Source of the DNA: Pseudoxanthomonas sp.
Lineage (GTDB): Bacteria; Pseudomonadota; Gammaproteobacteria; Xanthomonadales; Xanthomonadaceae
Length of the DNA: 64,000 nt
NCBI RefSeq assembly: GCF_035999195.1
Contig: NZ_DASYGY010000007.1
Coordinates: forward strand, 310,001-374,000
Reading direction: 5' to 3'
The translations under genes and the position numbers were made by a program. Positions 36,799 through 44,701 of this stretch are shown piece after piece. The notes beneath the pieces are model-generated. The model worked only from the letters and a program-made list of their open reading frames with translations. It did no database searches and was not told the origin of the DNA. Position 1 is the stretch's first letter. Each line of letters starts with the position of its first letter.

Positions 36799-38496
36799 AT
36801 GCGCCGGCTGCACCCGTTCCTGATGTCCCTGCTGGCCGCATCGCTGGCCGCGTGCGCCAGCAGCCCGGGCGCTCCTGCGTCCTCGCGCGCCAGCGCGTTC
36901 CACGTGGATGTGCCTGCCGTCTCGCACCCCCAGGGCGAAACGCCGCAATGGTGGTATCGGAATGGTGCGGCGAAGGCGGCGGCGAACGGGGCCATGCAGG
37001 GGCGCGCGAAGAACGTCATCGTCTTCCTCGGCGACGGCATGAGCCTGACCACGGTAGCGGCGGCGCGCATCTTCGAGGGCCAGCGCAAGGGAGCGCCGGG
37101 CGAAGAGAACCTGCTGAGCTGGGAACACTTCCCGCACACCGCCTTCAGCAAGACCTACAACACCGATTCGCAGACGCCCGACTCCGCCGGCACCATGACC
37201 GCCATCGCCAGTGGCGTGAAGTCGCACATGGGCGCCATCGGTGTATCCGCCGGCCGCAAGGGCGAATGCACGCCCGACGGCAGCAAGGACCTGCTCAGCT
37301 GGCTGACGCTGGCCGACAGCGCCGGCATGGCCACCGGCATCGTCACCACCGCGCGCATCACCCACGCCACGCCGGCGGCGATGTACGCACACGTCTCGCA
37401 CCGCGACTGGGAGAACGACACCGACCTGCCGCCGGAAGCAGTCGAGGCCGGCTGCAAGGACATCGCGCAGCAGTTGCTCGCTGCCGCACGCTTCGGCAAG
37501 GGCCCCACGGTCGCGCTGGGCGGCGGTCGCGGCGAATTCCTGCCGGTCGACGTGCGCGATCCCGAAGAAGACGACAAGGTCGGCCAGCGCCTGGACCACC
37601 GCAATCTCGTGGCCGAATGGCAGCAGGCGCACCCACAGGGCGCCTACGTCACCAACACGCAGCAGTTGCAGGCCGCCGCCGATGCGCCGCAGCTGCTCGG
37701 CCTGTTCGAATACGACCACATGCAGTTCGAGCACGACCGCCGCAAGGACGCGCAGGGTGAGCCCTCGCTGGCCGACCTGACGCGTGCGGCCATCCGCACG
37801 CTGTCGCGCAAGCCGGAGGGCTTCGTCCTGATGGTGGAAGGCGCGCGCATCGACCACGCCAACCACTACGGCAACGCCTACCGCGCGCTCGACGAGACGG
37901 TCGCGATGTCGGATGCGGTGCAGGCCGCGCTGGACGCGACCTCGCGCGACGACACCCTGATTCTGGTCACCGCGGATCATTCGCACACGCTCAACTTCGT
38001 CGGCTATCCGGTGCGCGGCAATCCCATCCTCGGCAAGGTGCGCGGCCAGGGCAGCGAAGACGACTCGCCGGGCGAGTTCGCCCGCGACCAGACCGGCCTG
38101 ACCTTCACCACACTGACCTACGCCAACGGCCCCGGCTACACCGGCGCGAGCAACCGCCAGCCCGCCGGCCCGAAGACGTTCCTGCATGCGCCCAGCAGCG
38201 TCGAACCGTCGGAAGGCCGACCGGATCTCAGCCACGTCGATACCGAACACCCCGATTACCTGCAGGAAGCCCTCGTACCGCTGAAGTCGGAATCGCACGG
38301 CGGCGAAGACGTCGGCATCTGGGCCATCGGTCCCGGCAGCGACGCCGTGCGCGGCACGGTCGAACAGAACGCGATCTACCACATCATCGTCCAGGCCACG
38401 CCAACGCTGCGCGCGCGGCTCTGCGCGGCAGGCACCTGCGACGCGAACGGCGTGCCGGTGGAGCTGCCGAAGATCAGGGACTTCGAAAAGAAGTGA
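36799..38496 (+). CDS. alkaline phosphatase (lipoprotein)
   Basis: 565 residues with a lipobox signal 'SLAACA' (Cys19). PhoA-family active site: 'VIVFLGDGMSLTT' (metal Asp), nucleophile Ser129 in 'TPDSAGTMTAIASG', 'VEGARIDHANHYGNA', and 'VTADHSHTL'. Releases phosphate from organic monoesters at the cell surface. The ATG at 36799 has AAGGA 7 nt upstream. A possible Pho box is found before it. Confidence 0.93.
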   Translation: MRRLHPFLMSLLAASLAACASSPGAPASSRASAFHVDVPAVSHPQGETPQWWYRNGAAKAAANGAMQGRAKNVIVFLGDGMSLTTVAAARIFEGQRKGAPGEENLLSWEHFPHTAFSKTYNTDSQTPDSAGTMTAIASGVKSHMGAIGVSAGRKGECTPDGSKDLLSWLTLADSAGMATGIVTTARITHATPAAMYAHVSHRDWENDTDLPPEAVEAGCKDIAQQLLAAARFGKGPTVALGGGRGEFLPVDVRDPEEDDKVGQRLDHRNLVAEWQQAHPQGAYVTNTQQLQAAADAPQLLGLFEYDHMQFEHDRRKDAQGEPSLADLTRAAIRTLSRKPEGFVLMVEGARIDHANHYGNAYRALDETVAMSDAVQAALDATSRDDTLILVTADHSHTLNFVGYPVRGNPILGKVRGQGSEDDSPGEFARDQTGLTFTTLTYANGPGYTGASNRQPAGPKTFLHAPSSVEPSEGRPDLSHVDTEHPDYLQEALVPLKSESHGGEDVGIWAIGPGSDAVRGTVEQNAIYHIIVQATPTLRARLCAAGTCDANGVPVELPKIRDFEKK

Positions 38497-38499
38497 AGC

Positions 38500-38518
38500 G
38501 GCGCCGGTAACCGGCGCC
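38500..38518. terminator. perfect palindrome between convergent genes
   Basis: GGCGCCGGT-A-ACCGGCGCC, 3 nt past the alkaline phosphatase stop and 6 nt from the hemJ stop. It could stop transcription from both sides; no T-tract. Confidence 0.55.
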
Positions 38519-38524
38519 TCCGCC

Positions 38525-38956
38525 TCAGAACGGCTTGGCCAGCACCAGCCACACCACCGCGATCAACGCGAACAGCGGCAGCTCATTGAACCACCGCAGC
38601 GCAGTGGGTGAAGGCAGCGGCTTCCCTTTCGCCACGCCTTTCAGCCATCGCCCGGCGACGATGTAGTGCGCCAGCATCAGCGCGACCAGCGTCAGCTTGG
38701 CATGCAGCCAGCCACCGCTGATGCCGAAGTGGAACCACAGCACCCCGCCCAGGATCACCGCGATGCCGAACATGGTGTGGCCGAAGCCGTACAACCGACG
38801 CCCCATCAACTGCAGGCGCGCCTGCACGTCGGCCTGCCCGGTGGTCTCGGCCAGGTTGACCAGGATGCGCGGCAGGTAGAACACCGTCGCCATCCAGGCG
38901 ATGACCAAGACGAGATGGAAGGTCTTGACCCACAAGTAGAGACTGGCGTTGTCCAC
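38525..38956 (-). CDS. hemJ: protoporphyrinogen IX oxidase HemJ
   Basis: 143-residue, four-helix membrane protein that oxidises protoporphyrinogen IX in haem synthesis. The conserved His is in 'VKTFHLVLVIAWMATVFYLPRI'; the conserved Lys in 'WLHAKLTLVALMLAHY'. The GTG at 38956 gives the normal length, with CGGAG 9 nt upstream; the frame stays open upstream but is not conserved. Confidence 0.9.
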   Translation of the reverse strand: MDNASLYLWVKTFHLVLVIAWMATVFYLPRILVNLAETTGQADVQARLQLMGRRLYGFGHTMFGIAVILGGVLWFHFGISGGWLHAKLTLVALMLAHYIVAGRWLKGVAKGKPLPSPTALRWFNELPLFALIAVVWLVLAKPF

Positions 38957-39026
38957 GCTGGCCGGCTCCGTCGCTCGGAAGGATGAGGCGGGATTCTCCG
39001 CTACTGCCGCAAGAACTGTCCAACTT

Positions 39027-39127
39027 CCGGGATGCCAGCTCGCCGTCGTTCCAGCGTAAGCTGGGACCCATCTTGATCCTGTCGCTGCGTACGCTCCCCG
39101 AAAACGCAACGGCAACCTGCATCCCGG
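39027..39127. repeat. about 100-bp element with inverted ends
   Basis: Ends CCGGGATGC (39027) and GCATCCCGG (39127) are perfect inverted copies, and a CCAGC-gtaa-GCTGG hairpin (39051-39064) lies inside. A third CCGGGATG follows near 39157. It may be a small non-autonomous repeat of a type common in xanthomonads, between hemJ and the methyltransferase gene. Confidence 0.5.
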
Positions 39128-39203
39128 CTTGACCAGCCATTCGGCTGTTGAAAACCGCCGGGATGACGACCAGGCGTTTCTTTTCCACTTCCCGCGTATT
39201 TCA

Positions 39204-39812
39204 ATGACCAAACACTACGACGCCGACTATTTCAAACGCTGGTACCGCGACGGCGACGTCGGCGGCGCACCGCGCCTCGCGCGGAAGGTGGCGGTGGCGG
39301 TGGCGGTGGCCGAATACCATCTCGAACGGCCGATCCGCACCGTGCTGGACATCGGCTGCGGCGAAGGCGCATGGCGCGCACCGCTCATTAAGCTGCGGCC
39401 GAAGCTGCAGTATCTCGGCTTCGACAGCAGCGAGTACGCCATCCGGCGTTTCGGGCGCACGCGCAACCTGCACCACGCGCGCTTCGAGGATTTCCGGTAC
39501 CTGCGCCCGTGCGCGCCGGTGGATCTGCTGGTGTGCTCGGACGTGCTGCATTACGTGCCGACGCGGGAGCTGAAGCGCGGCCTGCCCGGGCTGGCGGAGT
39601 TGTGCGGCGGGGTGGCGTTCCTGGAGACGTTCGCGAAGGAGGACGACTTCGAGGGCGACCATGAGGGGTTCCAGCCGCGCAGGGCGGCCTGGTACCGGCA
39701 GGCGTTCAACGGCGAGGGCTTCCAGTCCGTCGGCAACCACTGCTGGCTGGGGCCGCGACTGGCGGGCGACGTGGCGGTACTGGAGGCGGCGGATTATCGG
39801 CCGATAACCTGA
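39204..39812 (+). CDS. class I SAM-dependent methyltransferase
   Basis: 202 residues. SAM site 'VLDIGCGEGAWRAPL' (near residue 47), 'YLGFDSSEYAI' and 'DLLVCSDVLHYV'. The N-terminal 'MTKHYDADYFKRWYRDGDVG' and a late 'FQPRRAAWYRQAF' are not diagnostic of a substrate. The start at 39204 is chosen because the open frame before it enters a repeat. Followed after 80 nt by phaZ. Confidence 0.8.
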   Translation: MTKHYDADYFKRWYRDGDVGGAPRLARKVAVAVAVAEYHLERPIRTVLDIGCGEGAWRAPLIKLRPKLQYLGFDSSEYAIRRFGRTRNLHHARFEDFRYLRPCAPVDLLVCSDVLHYVPTRELKRGLPGLAELCGGVAFLETFAKEDDFEGDHEGFQPRRAAWYRQAFNGEGFQSVGNHCWLGPRLAGDVAVLEAADYRPIT

Positions 39813-39892
39813 ACAGGCTGCGCGCGGCGATACCGGCTTTGCGGTATGCTGCGGCGCAGCACCGTGCACCAAAATCGGGATTCCGGACCGCC

Positions 39893-41140
39893 ATGACACT
39901 GTACCAACTGCATGAACTCGGACGCGCATGGATGGCGCCGCTGGCCTACATGGCCGAAGCGAACGCCCGCATGTTTTCCGCACCGAGCAGTTGGTTGTCC
40001 AACATGCCGGGCGCCGAGCGCATCGCCGCCGGCAACGAACTGGTCCATCGCATCGGCAAGGACTACGAAAAGCCGGCGTGGGAGATCCGCGACGTCGAAG
40101 CGCACGGCCGCACCGTGCCCGTCGTGGAACTGGAAGCGCTGAAGAAGCCGTTCTGCCGCCTGCTGCGCTTCAAGCGCTATAGCGATGATGCCGACACCAT
40201 CGCCCTGCTGAAGGACGACCCGGTCGTGCTGGTGGTGGCGCCGCTGTCCGGCCACCACGCCACGCTGCTGCGCGACACCGTGCACACCCTGTTGCGCAAC
40301 CACAAGGTCTACGTGACCGACTGGGTGGACGCGCGCATGGTGCCCGCCACGGAAGGCGCCTTCGGCCTGGACGACTACGTCGCGTACGTGGAGGAGTTCA
40401 TCCGCCACATCGGCGCCGAGAAGCTGCACGTCATCAGCGTCTGCCAGCCGACCGTGCCGGTGCTGGCCGCCGTGTCGCTGATGGCCGCGCGCGGCGAGGC
40501 GACGCCGCGTTCGCTAGTGATGATGGGCGGCCCGATCGATGCGCGCAGCAGCCCCACCGAAGTGAACAGCCTGGCCACGCGCAATCCGCTGTCGTGGTTC
40601 GAGAACAACGTGATCCACACCGTGCCCTCGCCCTACCCGGGCGAAGGCCGCCGCGTGTATCCGGGCTTCCTGCAGCATGCCGGCTTCATTGCGATGAATC
40701 CCAGCCGCCACTTCATGTCGCACTGGGACTTCTATTCGGACCTGGTGAAGGGCGACCTGCAGGACGCCGAGTCGCACCGCAAGTTCTACGACGAGTACAA
40801 CGCCGTGCTCGACATGCCGGCCGAGTATTACCTGGACACCATCCGCACGGTGTTCCAGGAATTCCTGCTGCCGCGTGGCCAGTGGAAGGTCAACGGCGAA
40901 CTGGTCAAACCGGCGGCGATCAGGAAGACCGCGCTGATGAGCATCGAGGGCGAACTGGACGACATCTCCGGCCAGGGCCAGACCGCCGCCGCGCACGATC
41001 TGTGCACCGGCATCGCCAAGGCGCACCACCAGCACCTCACCGTCGAAGGCGCCGGCCACTACGGCATCTTCAGCGGCCGCCGCTGGCGCGAGAAGGTCTA
41101 CCCGCAGGTCCGTGACTTCATCGCCAAGTACGCCGGCTGA
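39893..41140 (+). CDS. phaZ: intracellular polyhydroxyalkanoate depolymerase
   Basis: 415 residues, matching the intracellular PHB depolymerase family. The nucleophile is Cys184 in 'VISVCQPT' (Cys rather than Ser, as in Cupriavidus PhaZ). The oxyanion region 'VVAPLSGHH' and the His of 'VEGAGHYGIFSG' complete the triad; 'YVTDWVDARMVP' is also typical. Degrades stored poly-3-hydroxybutyrate. No phaC synthase lies in the window. Confidence 0.92.
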   Translation: MTLYQLHELGRAWMAPLAYMAEANARMFSAPSSWLSNMPGAERIAAGNELVHRIGKDYEKPAWEIRDVEAHGRTVPVVELEALKKPFCRLLRFKRYSDDADTIALLKDDPVVLVVAPLSGHHATLLRDTVHTLLRNHKVYVTDWVDARMVPATEGAFGLDDYVAYVEEFIRHIGAEKLHVISVCQPTVPVLAAVSLMAARGEATPRSLVMMGGPIDARSSPTEVNSLATRNPLSWFENNVIHTVPSPYPGEGRRVYPGFLQHAGFIAMNPSRHFMSHWDFYSDLVKGDLQDAESHRKFYDEYNAVLDMPAEYYLDTIRTVFQEFLLPRGQWKVNGELVKPAAIRKTALMSIEGELDDISGQGQTAAAHDLCTGIAKAHHQHLTVEGAGHYGIFSGRRWREKVYPQVRDFIAKYAG

Positions 41141-41153
41141 AGCGCGGCGTCCT

Positions 41154-41254
41154 GTAGGAGCGACGTCAGTCGCGAAGCTTTTTCAGAATTGCCGCTTCCA
41201 TGTATTGAGAAAGGCCGCCCTCCCGGGCGGCCTTTTCGTTCGCGTCGCTCCCAC
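41154..41254. repeat. REP-type inverted pair enclosing a terminator
   Basis: Left arm GTAGGAGCGACGTCAGTC at 41154; right arm, shortened, TTCGCGTCGCTCCCAC ending at 41254. Between them is a strong terminator hairpin. Lies between convergent phaZ and the DUF1700 gene. Confidence 0.8.
41211..41236. terminator. bidirectional Rho-independent terminator
   Basis: AAGGCCGCCC-tccc-GGGCGGCCTT followed by TT (TTTTCGTT overall) on the plus strand and, reversed, CTTTCTC on the minus strand. Serves phaZ and probably the convergent DUF1700 gene. Confidence 0.85.
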
Positions 41255-41263
41255 ATCGCGTCC

Positions 41264-42181
41264 TCACACCACCGGCGTGCGCACCAGCAGATGCTTGGCC
41301 AGCCAGCCATGGAACAGGCCGACGACGCGCGCCAGATGCAAGGTGGCGAACAGCAGGACGAAGCCGATGACGGAGAACAGCGGCAATAGCCAGGGCGCGT
41401 CATCGACGACGCTCCACTCGCCGAAGCTGAGCACGTAGTCGAACGGCAGGAAGTACGCTACCGGTGCGGCGATCAGTCCCAGCGACAGCGCCAGCAGCGT
41501 GATCGCGATCGAGAAATACAGCACACCCAGCGGGTGCATCAGCAGCAGGTACAGCGCCGCCGTCCACGTGCGGCCGTCGGTGAACAACTCCCTCAACCGC
41601 GTCAGCCACGGCTTGTCGCGCTGCGTATACAGCGGACGGCGCGGCATGCGCTCGCCCAGCAGCACTTCCACCACGCGGCCTTCGACCAGCGACAGCAGGC
41701 GGACCGACATCAGGAACAGCAGCAGCAGCGGGATGCCGATGATCAGGATCAGCAGGCCGACCGACAGGCTGGCCCCGGTGACGACCCAGGTGAAGTAGAA
41801 CGTGCCGGTGGCCAGCGACAGCAGCATGTAGAACAGCGCGCCATACGTGCGCGGATCGGCCGCCACGCCGAAGAAGCGCCCGAGTAGCGACTTGCGCTTG
41901 GGCGGAACGGGCGGACGCAGCGCCCTGGCGACGGTGACCTCGGTTTCCCGGTAGATGTCGGCGACTTCTTCCGGCGCGCCGTAGCTGCCGGCGACCGAGG
42001 CGATCACCTCGGCTTCCGACTTGCCCGGGTTTTCGGCCAGCTCCGAGCGCAGGTATTCCTCCGCATCGTAGACGGCGTCCTGCACCATCGCCTTGTCGGC
42101 ACCGGCCAGGGCGGCACGCAACTGCTCGAGATACTCGGGAATGGTGGTGGGCAGGCGACTGCCCGCAGTGGTGGTGTTCAT
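41264..42181 (-). CDS. DUF1700/sensor-domain membrane protein
   Basis: 305 residues. The N-terminal 70 form a DUF1700-like cytosolic helix bundle ('EYLEQLRAALAGADKAMVQDAVYDAEEYLRSEL' region), followed by four or more TM helices in two pairs of the 'sensor' membrane-domain type. Pairs with the PadR regulator through an ATGA overlap. In Firmicutes and elsewhere PadR-DUF1700 pairs respond to envelope stress; role here not known. Confidence 0.8.
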   Translation of the reverse strand: MNTTTAGSRLPTTIPEYLEQLRAALAGADKAMVQDAVYDAEEYLRSELAENPGKSEAEVIASVAGSYGAPEEVADIYRETEVTVARALRPPVPPKRKSLLGRFFGVAADPRTYGALFYMLLSLATGTFYFTWVVTGASLSVGLLILIIGIPLLLLFLMSVRLLSLVEGRVVEVLLGERMPRRPLYTQRDKPWLTRLRELFTDGRTWTAALYLLLMHPLGVLYFSIAITLLALSLGLIAAPVAYFLPFDYVLSFGEWSVVDDAPWLLPLFSVIGFVLLFATLHLARVVGLFHGWLAKHLLVRTPVV

Positions 42182-42543
42182 GCAGGAATCCCCTCAAGCA
42201 CGGAATCGACGGAATCGCGGGTGGCGCGCCAGGCGGCGGCCCAGGACTGCAGGGTCTGCCGCCCTGCCTCGGTGATGCGGTAGTAGCGGCGTGGCGGCCC
42301 GGCGACCGAGGGCTCGACGAAGCTGTCCAGCAAGCCGCCGCCTTCGAGATTGCGAAGCACCGGATAGAGGGCACTCTGCTTGCCGCTGAGCACGCCGTCG
42401 CCGACGCGCTCCAGCTGCTTGGCGATCAGGTAGCCGTACAGCGGCTCGCCGGCGCGGGCCAGCACCGCCAGCAGCGCCAGCGACACGGTGCCGGCGCTGA
42501 GTTCCTTCTGGAACTTCTTCAGATGGATGTCGGGTTCGTTCAT
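42178..42543 (-). CDS. PadR-family transcriptional regulator
   Basis: 121 residues, winged helix. 'FQKELSAGTVSLALLAVLARAGEPLYGYLIAKQL', 'LYPVLRNLEGGGLL' and 'RRYYRITEAGRQTLQSW' are PadR hallmarks. Probably represses its own two-gene operon with the DUF1700 protein. GGGGGAG lies just before the start. Confidence 0.9.
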   Translation of the reverse strand: MNEPDIHLKKFQKELSAGTVSLALLAVLARAGEPLYGYLIAKQLERVGDGVLSGKQSALYPVLRNLEGGGLLDSFVEPSVAGPPRRYYRITEAGRQTLQSWAAAWRATRDSVDSVLEGIPA

Positions 42544-42583
42544 CGCTCCCCCTTCGCGGACCGACCGCTAGGTTGGAGACGAT

Positions 42584-42606
42584 GCTATTGCGAACTTTGA
42601 TATAGC
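42584..42606. promoter_or_regulatory. weak inverted repeat upstream of padR
   Basis: GCTAT-N13-ATAGC in an AT-richer patch 41-63 nt before the PadR start; may be the promoter/operator. Only five bases per arm. Confidence 0.3.
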
Positions 42607-42671
42607 GAATGTGCCAGTAGTCATCCCGCCGTATTGGGGGGATGTGGCGGCACGCGGATCGGGACAGCGCA

Positions 42672-43313
42672 TCAGGACGCGGTGGCGCGACTCTCGACGG
42701 GCGCGGCCGCTGCCGCGCGTCTCTCCCACGTACGGGCCGCCCACAGCAGCGCCGGCAGCGCGATGCCCCACGCGACCGCGAGCCACGTAACGCCATGCCA
42801 CTGGGGCGCCGCGAACTGCGCCGCCTCCCAGCCACGTGCCGCGGCGAGATAGGCCAGCGGCCCGCCGGCGCCACCCAGCAGCGCCCCCAGCCACAGGCGC
42901 GACTGCAGGGCGCGCATCGCGCTGTTGAGGGTCACCGCCAGCGAGGCCCACAGCGCCAGGATCCACGGCGGAGCGACCAGCTCGCCGAAGGAAGCGGCGC
43001 GATACACCACCCACCCCTGCGCGGACGCCACGCCATCCACCGCCAGGCCACACAGGATGGCCAGTCCCACCAGACGGACTTCGTGCGCGCGGCGCGGCGC
43101 CAGCCACACCTGCGACAGGACGAACAGCGTCGCCGCCAGCACCCCCGGCCAGGCGTGCCCCTGTCCGGCCGCGATCACCGCCACGAACCAGACCGCCTGG
43201 TTGCCGAGCACGTTGACCAGCGTGCGCCATCTGCCGCCATGCCGCAGCGTCTGCAACGACGGCGCACCGGAGGACGGCGTCCTCCGGTACGCAGGTTCGG
43301 CATTGCGGCTCAA
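42672..43313 (-). CDS. DUF2878 membrane protein
   Basis: 213 residues with about six short TM helices rich in Trp and Ala ('NVLGNQAVWFVAVIAAGQGHAWPGVLAATLF' typical start). Family DUF2878, function unknown. The start overlaps the stop of the secreted-protein gene as ATGA, so the pair is translated together. Confidence 0.82.
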   Translation of the reverse strand: MSRNAEPAYRRTPSSGAPSLQTLRHGGRWRTLVNVLGNQAVWFVAVIAAGQGHAWPGVLAATLFVLSQVWLAPRRAHEVRLVGLAILCGLAVDGVASAQGWVVYRAASFGELVAPPWILALWASLAVTLNSAMRALQSRLWLGALLGGAGGPLAYLAAARGWEAAQFAAPQWHGVTWLAVAWGIALPALLWAARTWERRAAAAAPVESRATAS

Positions 43314-43903
43314 GGCGCCGGCTCGTAGAAGTAGGTGTGCACGCGCGCGGTGCCGACCGGCAGGCCGGCCTGGAAGGCCGACACGTTGAACACCGCGTTC
43401 AACGCTTCGGCGGCCTCGCCGTTGAGCGTCAGTTGCGCGTTGTCCAGTTGCACCGACCCGACGCGCGCGTGCCGGCCGCGTACCACCGGCGCACCGACCA
43501 GCGCGATGTCGAACAGCGGCAACCGGCCGAGCACGCTGTCGTTGAGCTTCACCAGTCCCGTGAGCACCGGCGCATCACCGGTGGTGTCGATGGTGTAGCT
43601 GCTCAGGTTGACCTCGGTCTTGCCCGCGCGCAGCGTCAGGCCGCCGGCATGGTCGATTTCGCCCTTCAGGCTGCCCAGGTCGAGCTCGCCACCGGGAATG
43701 GGAAACGTCGCACCGGCACCGCGCAGACGCGCGGGATAGGACGCCTTCACCGATACGCCGAGCGATGTCAGCGCGCCCGTCAGGTCGGCCGACAGCTGCA
43801 CGCGGGTATCCCCGCCGAGCGTATTGACGGTGGGTGCGGCAGAGGCGGCAAACGGCAGCAGCCCGATGGCGAGGAGAAGACCGGAGAGTCGAAGCGTTTT
43901 CAT
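43310..43903 (-). CDS. secreted protein of unknown function
   Basis: 197 residues with a signal peptide ('LLLAIGLLPFAASA', cut near residue 22). The mature part alternates short hydrophobic and polar stretches, suggesting a beta-rich fold; no domain recognised. Coupled to the DUF2878 gene by ATGA. The start at 43903 is the first that yields a proper signal. The 252-nt region upstream to regA holds GC-rich palindromes (for example CGGCAGCGCTGCCG) but no clear terminator or gene. Confidence 0.7.
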   Translation of the reverse strand: MKTLRLSGLLLAIGLLPFAASAAPTVNTLGGDTRVQLSADLTGALTSLGVSVKASYPARLRGAGATFPIPGGELDLGSLKGEIDHAGGLTLRAGKTEVNLSSYTIDTTGDAPVLTGLVKLNDSVLGRLPLFDIALVGAPVVRGRHARVGSVQLDNAQLTLNGEAAEALNAVFNVSAFQAGLPVGTARVHTYFYEPAP

Positions 43904-44155
43904 GGTGTCTGTTCCTGTGAGGTAAGTGCCCAGGGGAAGAACCTTCAACACGGGCACGCGCGGGACCTGCGCTGCATCCGCCCCGCGGCGCGTGCGGCAC
44001 GGGACGACAGGGCCTACGCCGGGTGATCGATGCCGGATGCATCGGCACGCGCCGGCAGCGCTGCCGGCCCGATGGACGGCGGCGTGCGCAGACAGGTGCG
44101 TGGACGCGATGTGAGGAACGCCGACGGCGGAGCGCGCTGGCAGGCCGCGCCGCGG

Positions 44156-44701
44156 CTACTTGACCCGCCGCTTCTCGAGCTTGCGCGCCAGCGTGCGCCG
44201 GTGCAGTCCCAGCCGGCGTGCGGCCTCGGAGATGTTGAAGTCGCTGGCGGCCAGTGCTTCGTGGATATGCTCCCACTCCAGCGTCTTGATCGACGTGGTG
44301 CGCGCGGTCAGTTCCACGTCCGCGTCGCCGGCGGCGCGCTGGAAGGCGGCTTCGATATCGTCGGTGTTCGACGGCTTGGCCAGGTAGTGTCGCGCGCCCA
44401 GCTTGATGGCTTCCACGGCGGTCGCGATGCTGGCGTAGCCGGTCAGCACCACGATCACCATCTCCGGATCGGCGTCGTGCAGGTGCTTGACGCTGGACAG
44501 GCCGGATGCGCCGCCGGCGAGCTTCAGGTCGACCACCGCATGCGTGGGCGCGAACGCCTCCAGCAGCGCCGGCATGCCGTCCTCGCCGGCAAGATGGCGC
44601 ACCTGGTAACCGCGCCGCTCGAACGAGCGCACCAGCGTGCGCGCGAACGCCGCATCGTCCTCGACGATCAGCAACCGGCGCTCAGTCTTGGTCGTCATCA
44701 T
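44156..44701 (-). CDS. regA: RegA/PrrA/ActR-type response regulator
   Basis: 181 residues. Receiver domain with acidic pocket 'VEDDAAF' and phospho-Asp in 'AVVDLKLAGG'; 'VLTGYASIATAVEAIKLGA' and 'YLAKPSNTDDI'. A Fis-type helix-turn-helix ends the protein: 'NISEAARRLGLHRRTLARKLEKR'. This size and layout define the RegA redox regulators. Overlaps regB by 20 nt and is the last gene of the cyo-SURF1-regB-regA unit, so it may control the oxidase it is transcribed with. Confidence 0.92.
   Translation of the reverse strand: MMTTKTERRLLIVEDDAAFARTLVRSFERRGYQVRHLAGEDGMPALLEAFAPTHAVVDLKLAGGASGLSSVKHLHDADPEMVIVVLTGYASIATAVEAIKLGARHYLAKPSNTDDIEAAFQRAAGDADVELTARTTSIKTLEWEHIHEALAASDFNISEAARRLGLHRRTLARKLEKRRVK

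Noticed and set aside
43904..44155. Possible gene or RNA in the gap upstream of the secreted-protein gene
   Set aside because: Only short GC palindromes and shadow frames; nothing supports a gene.
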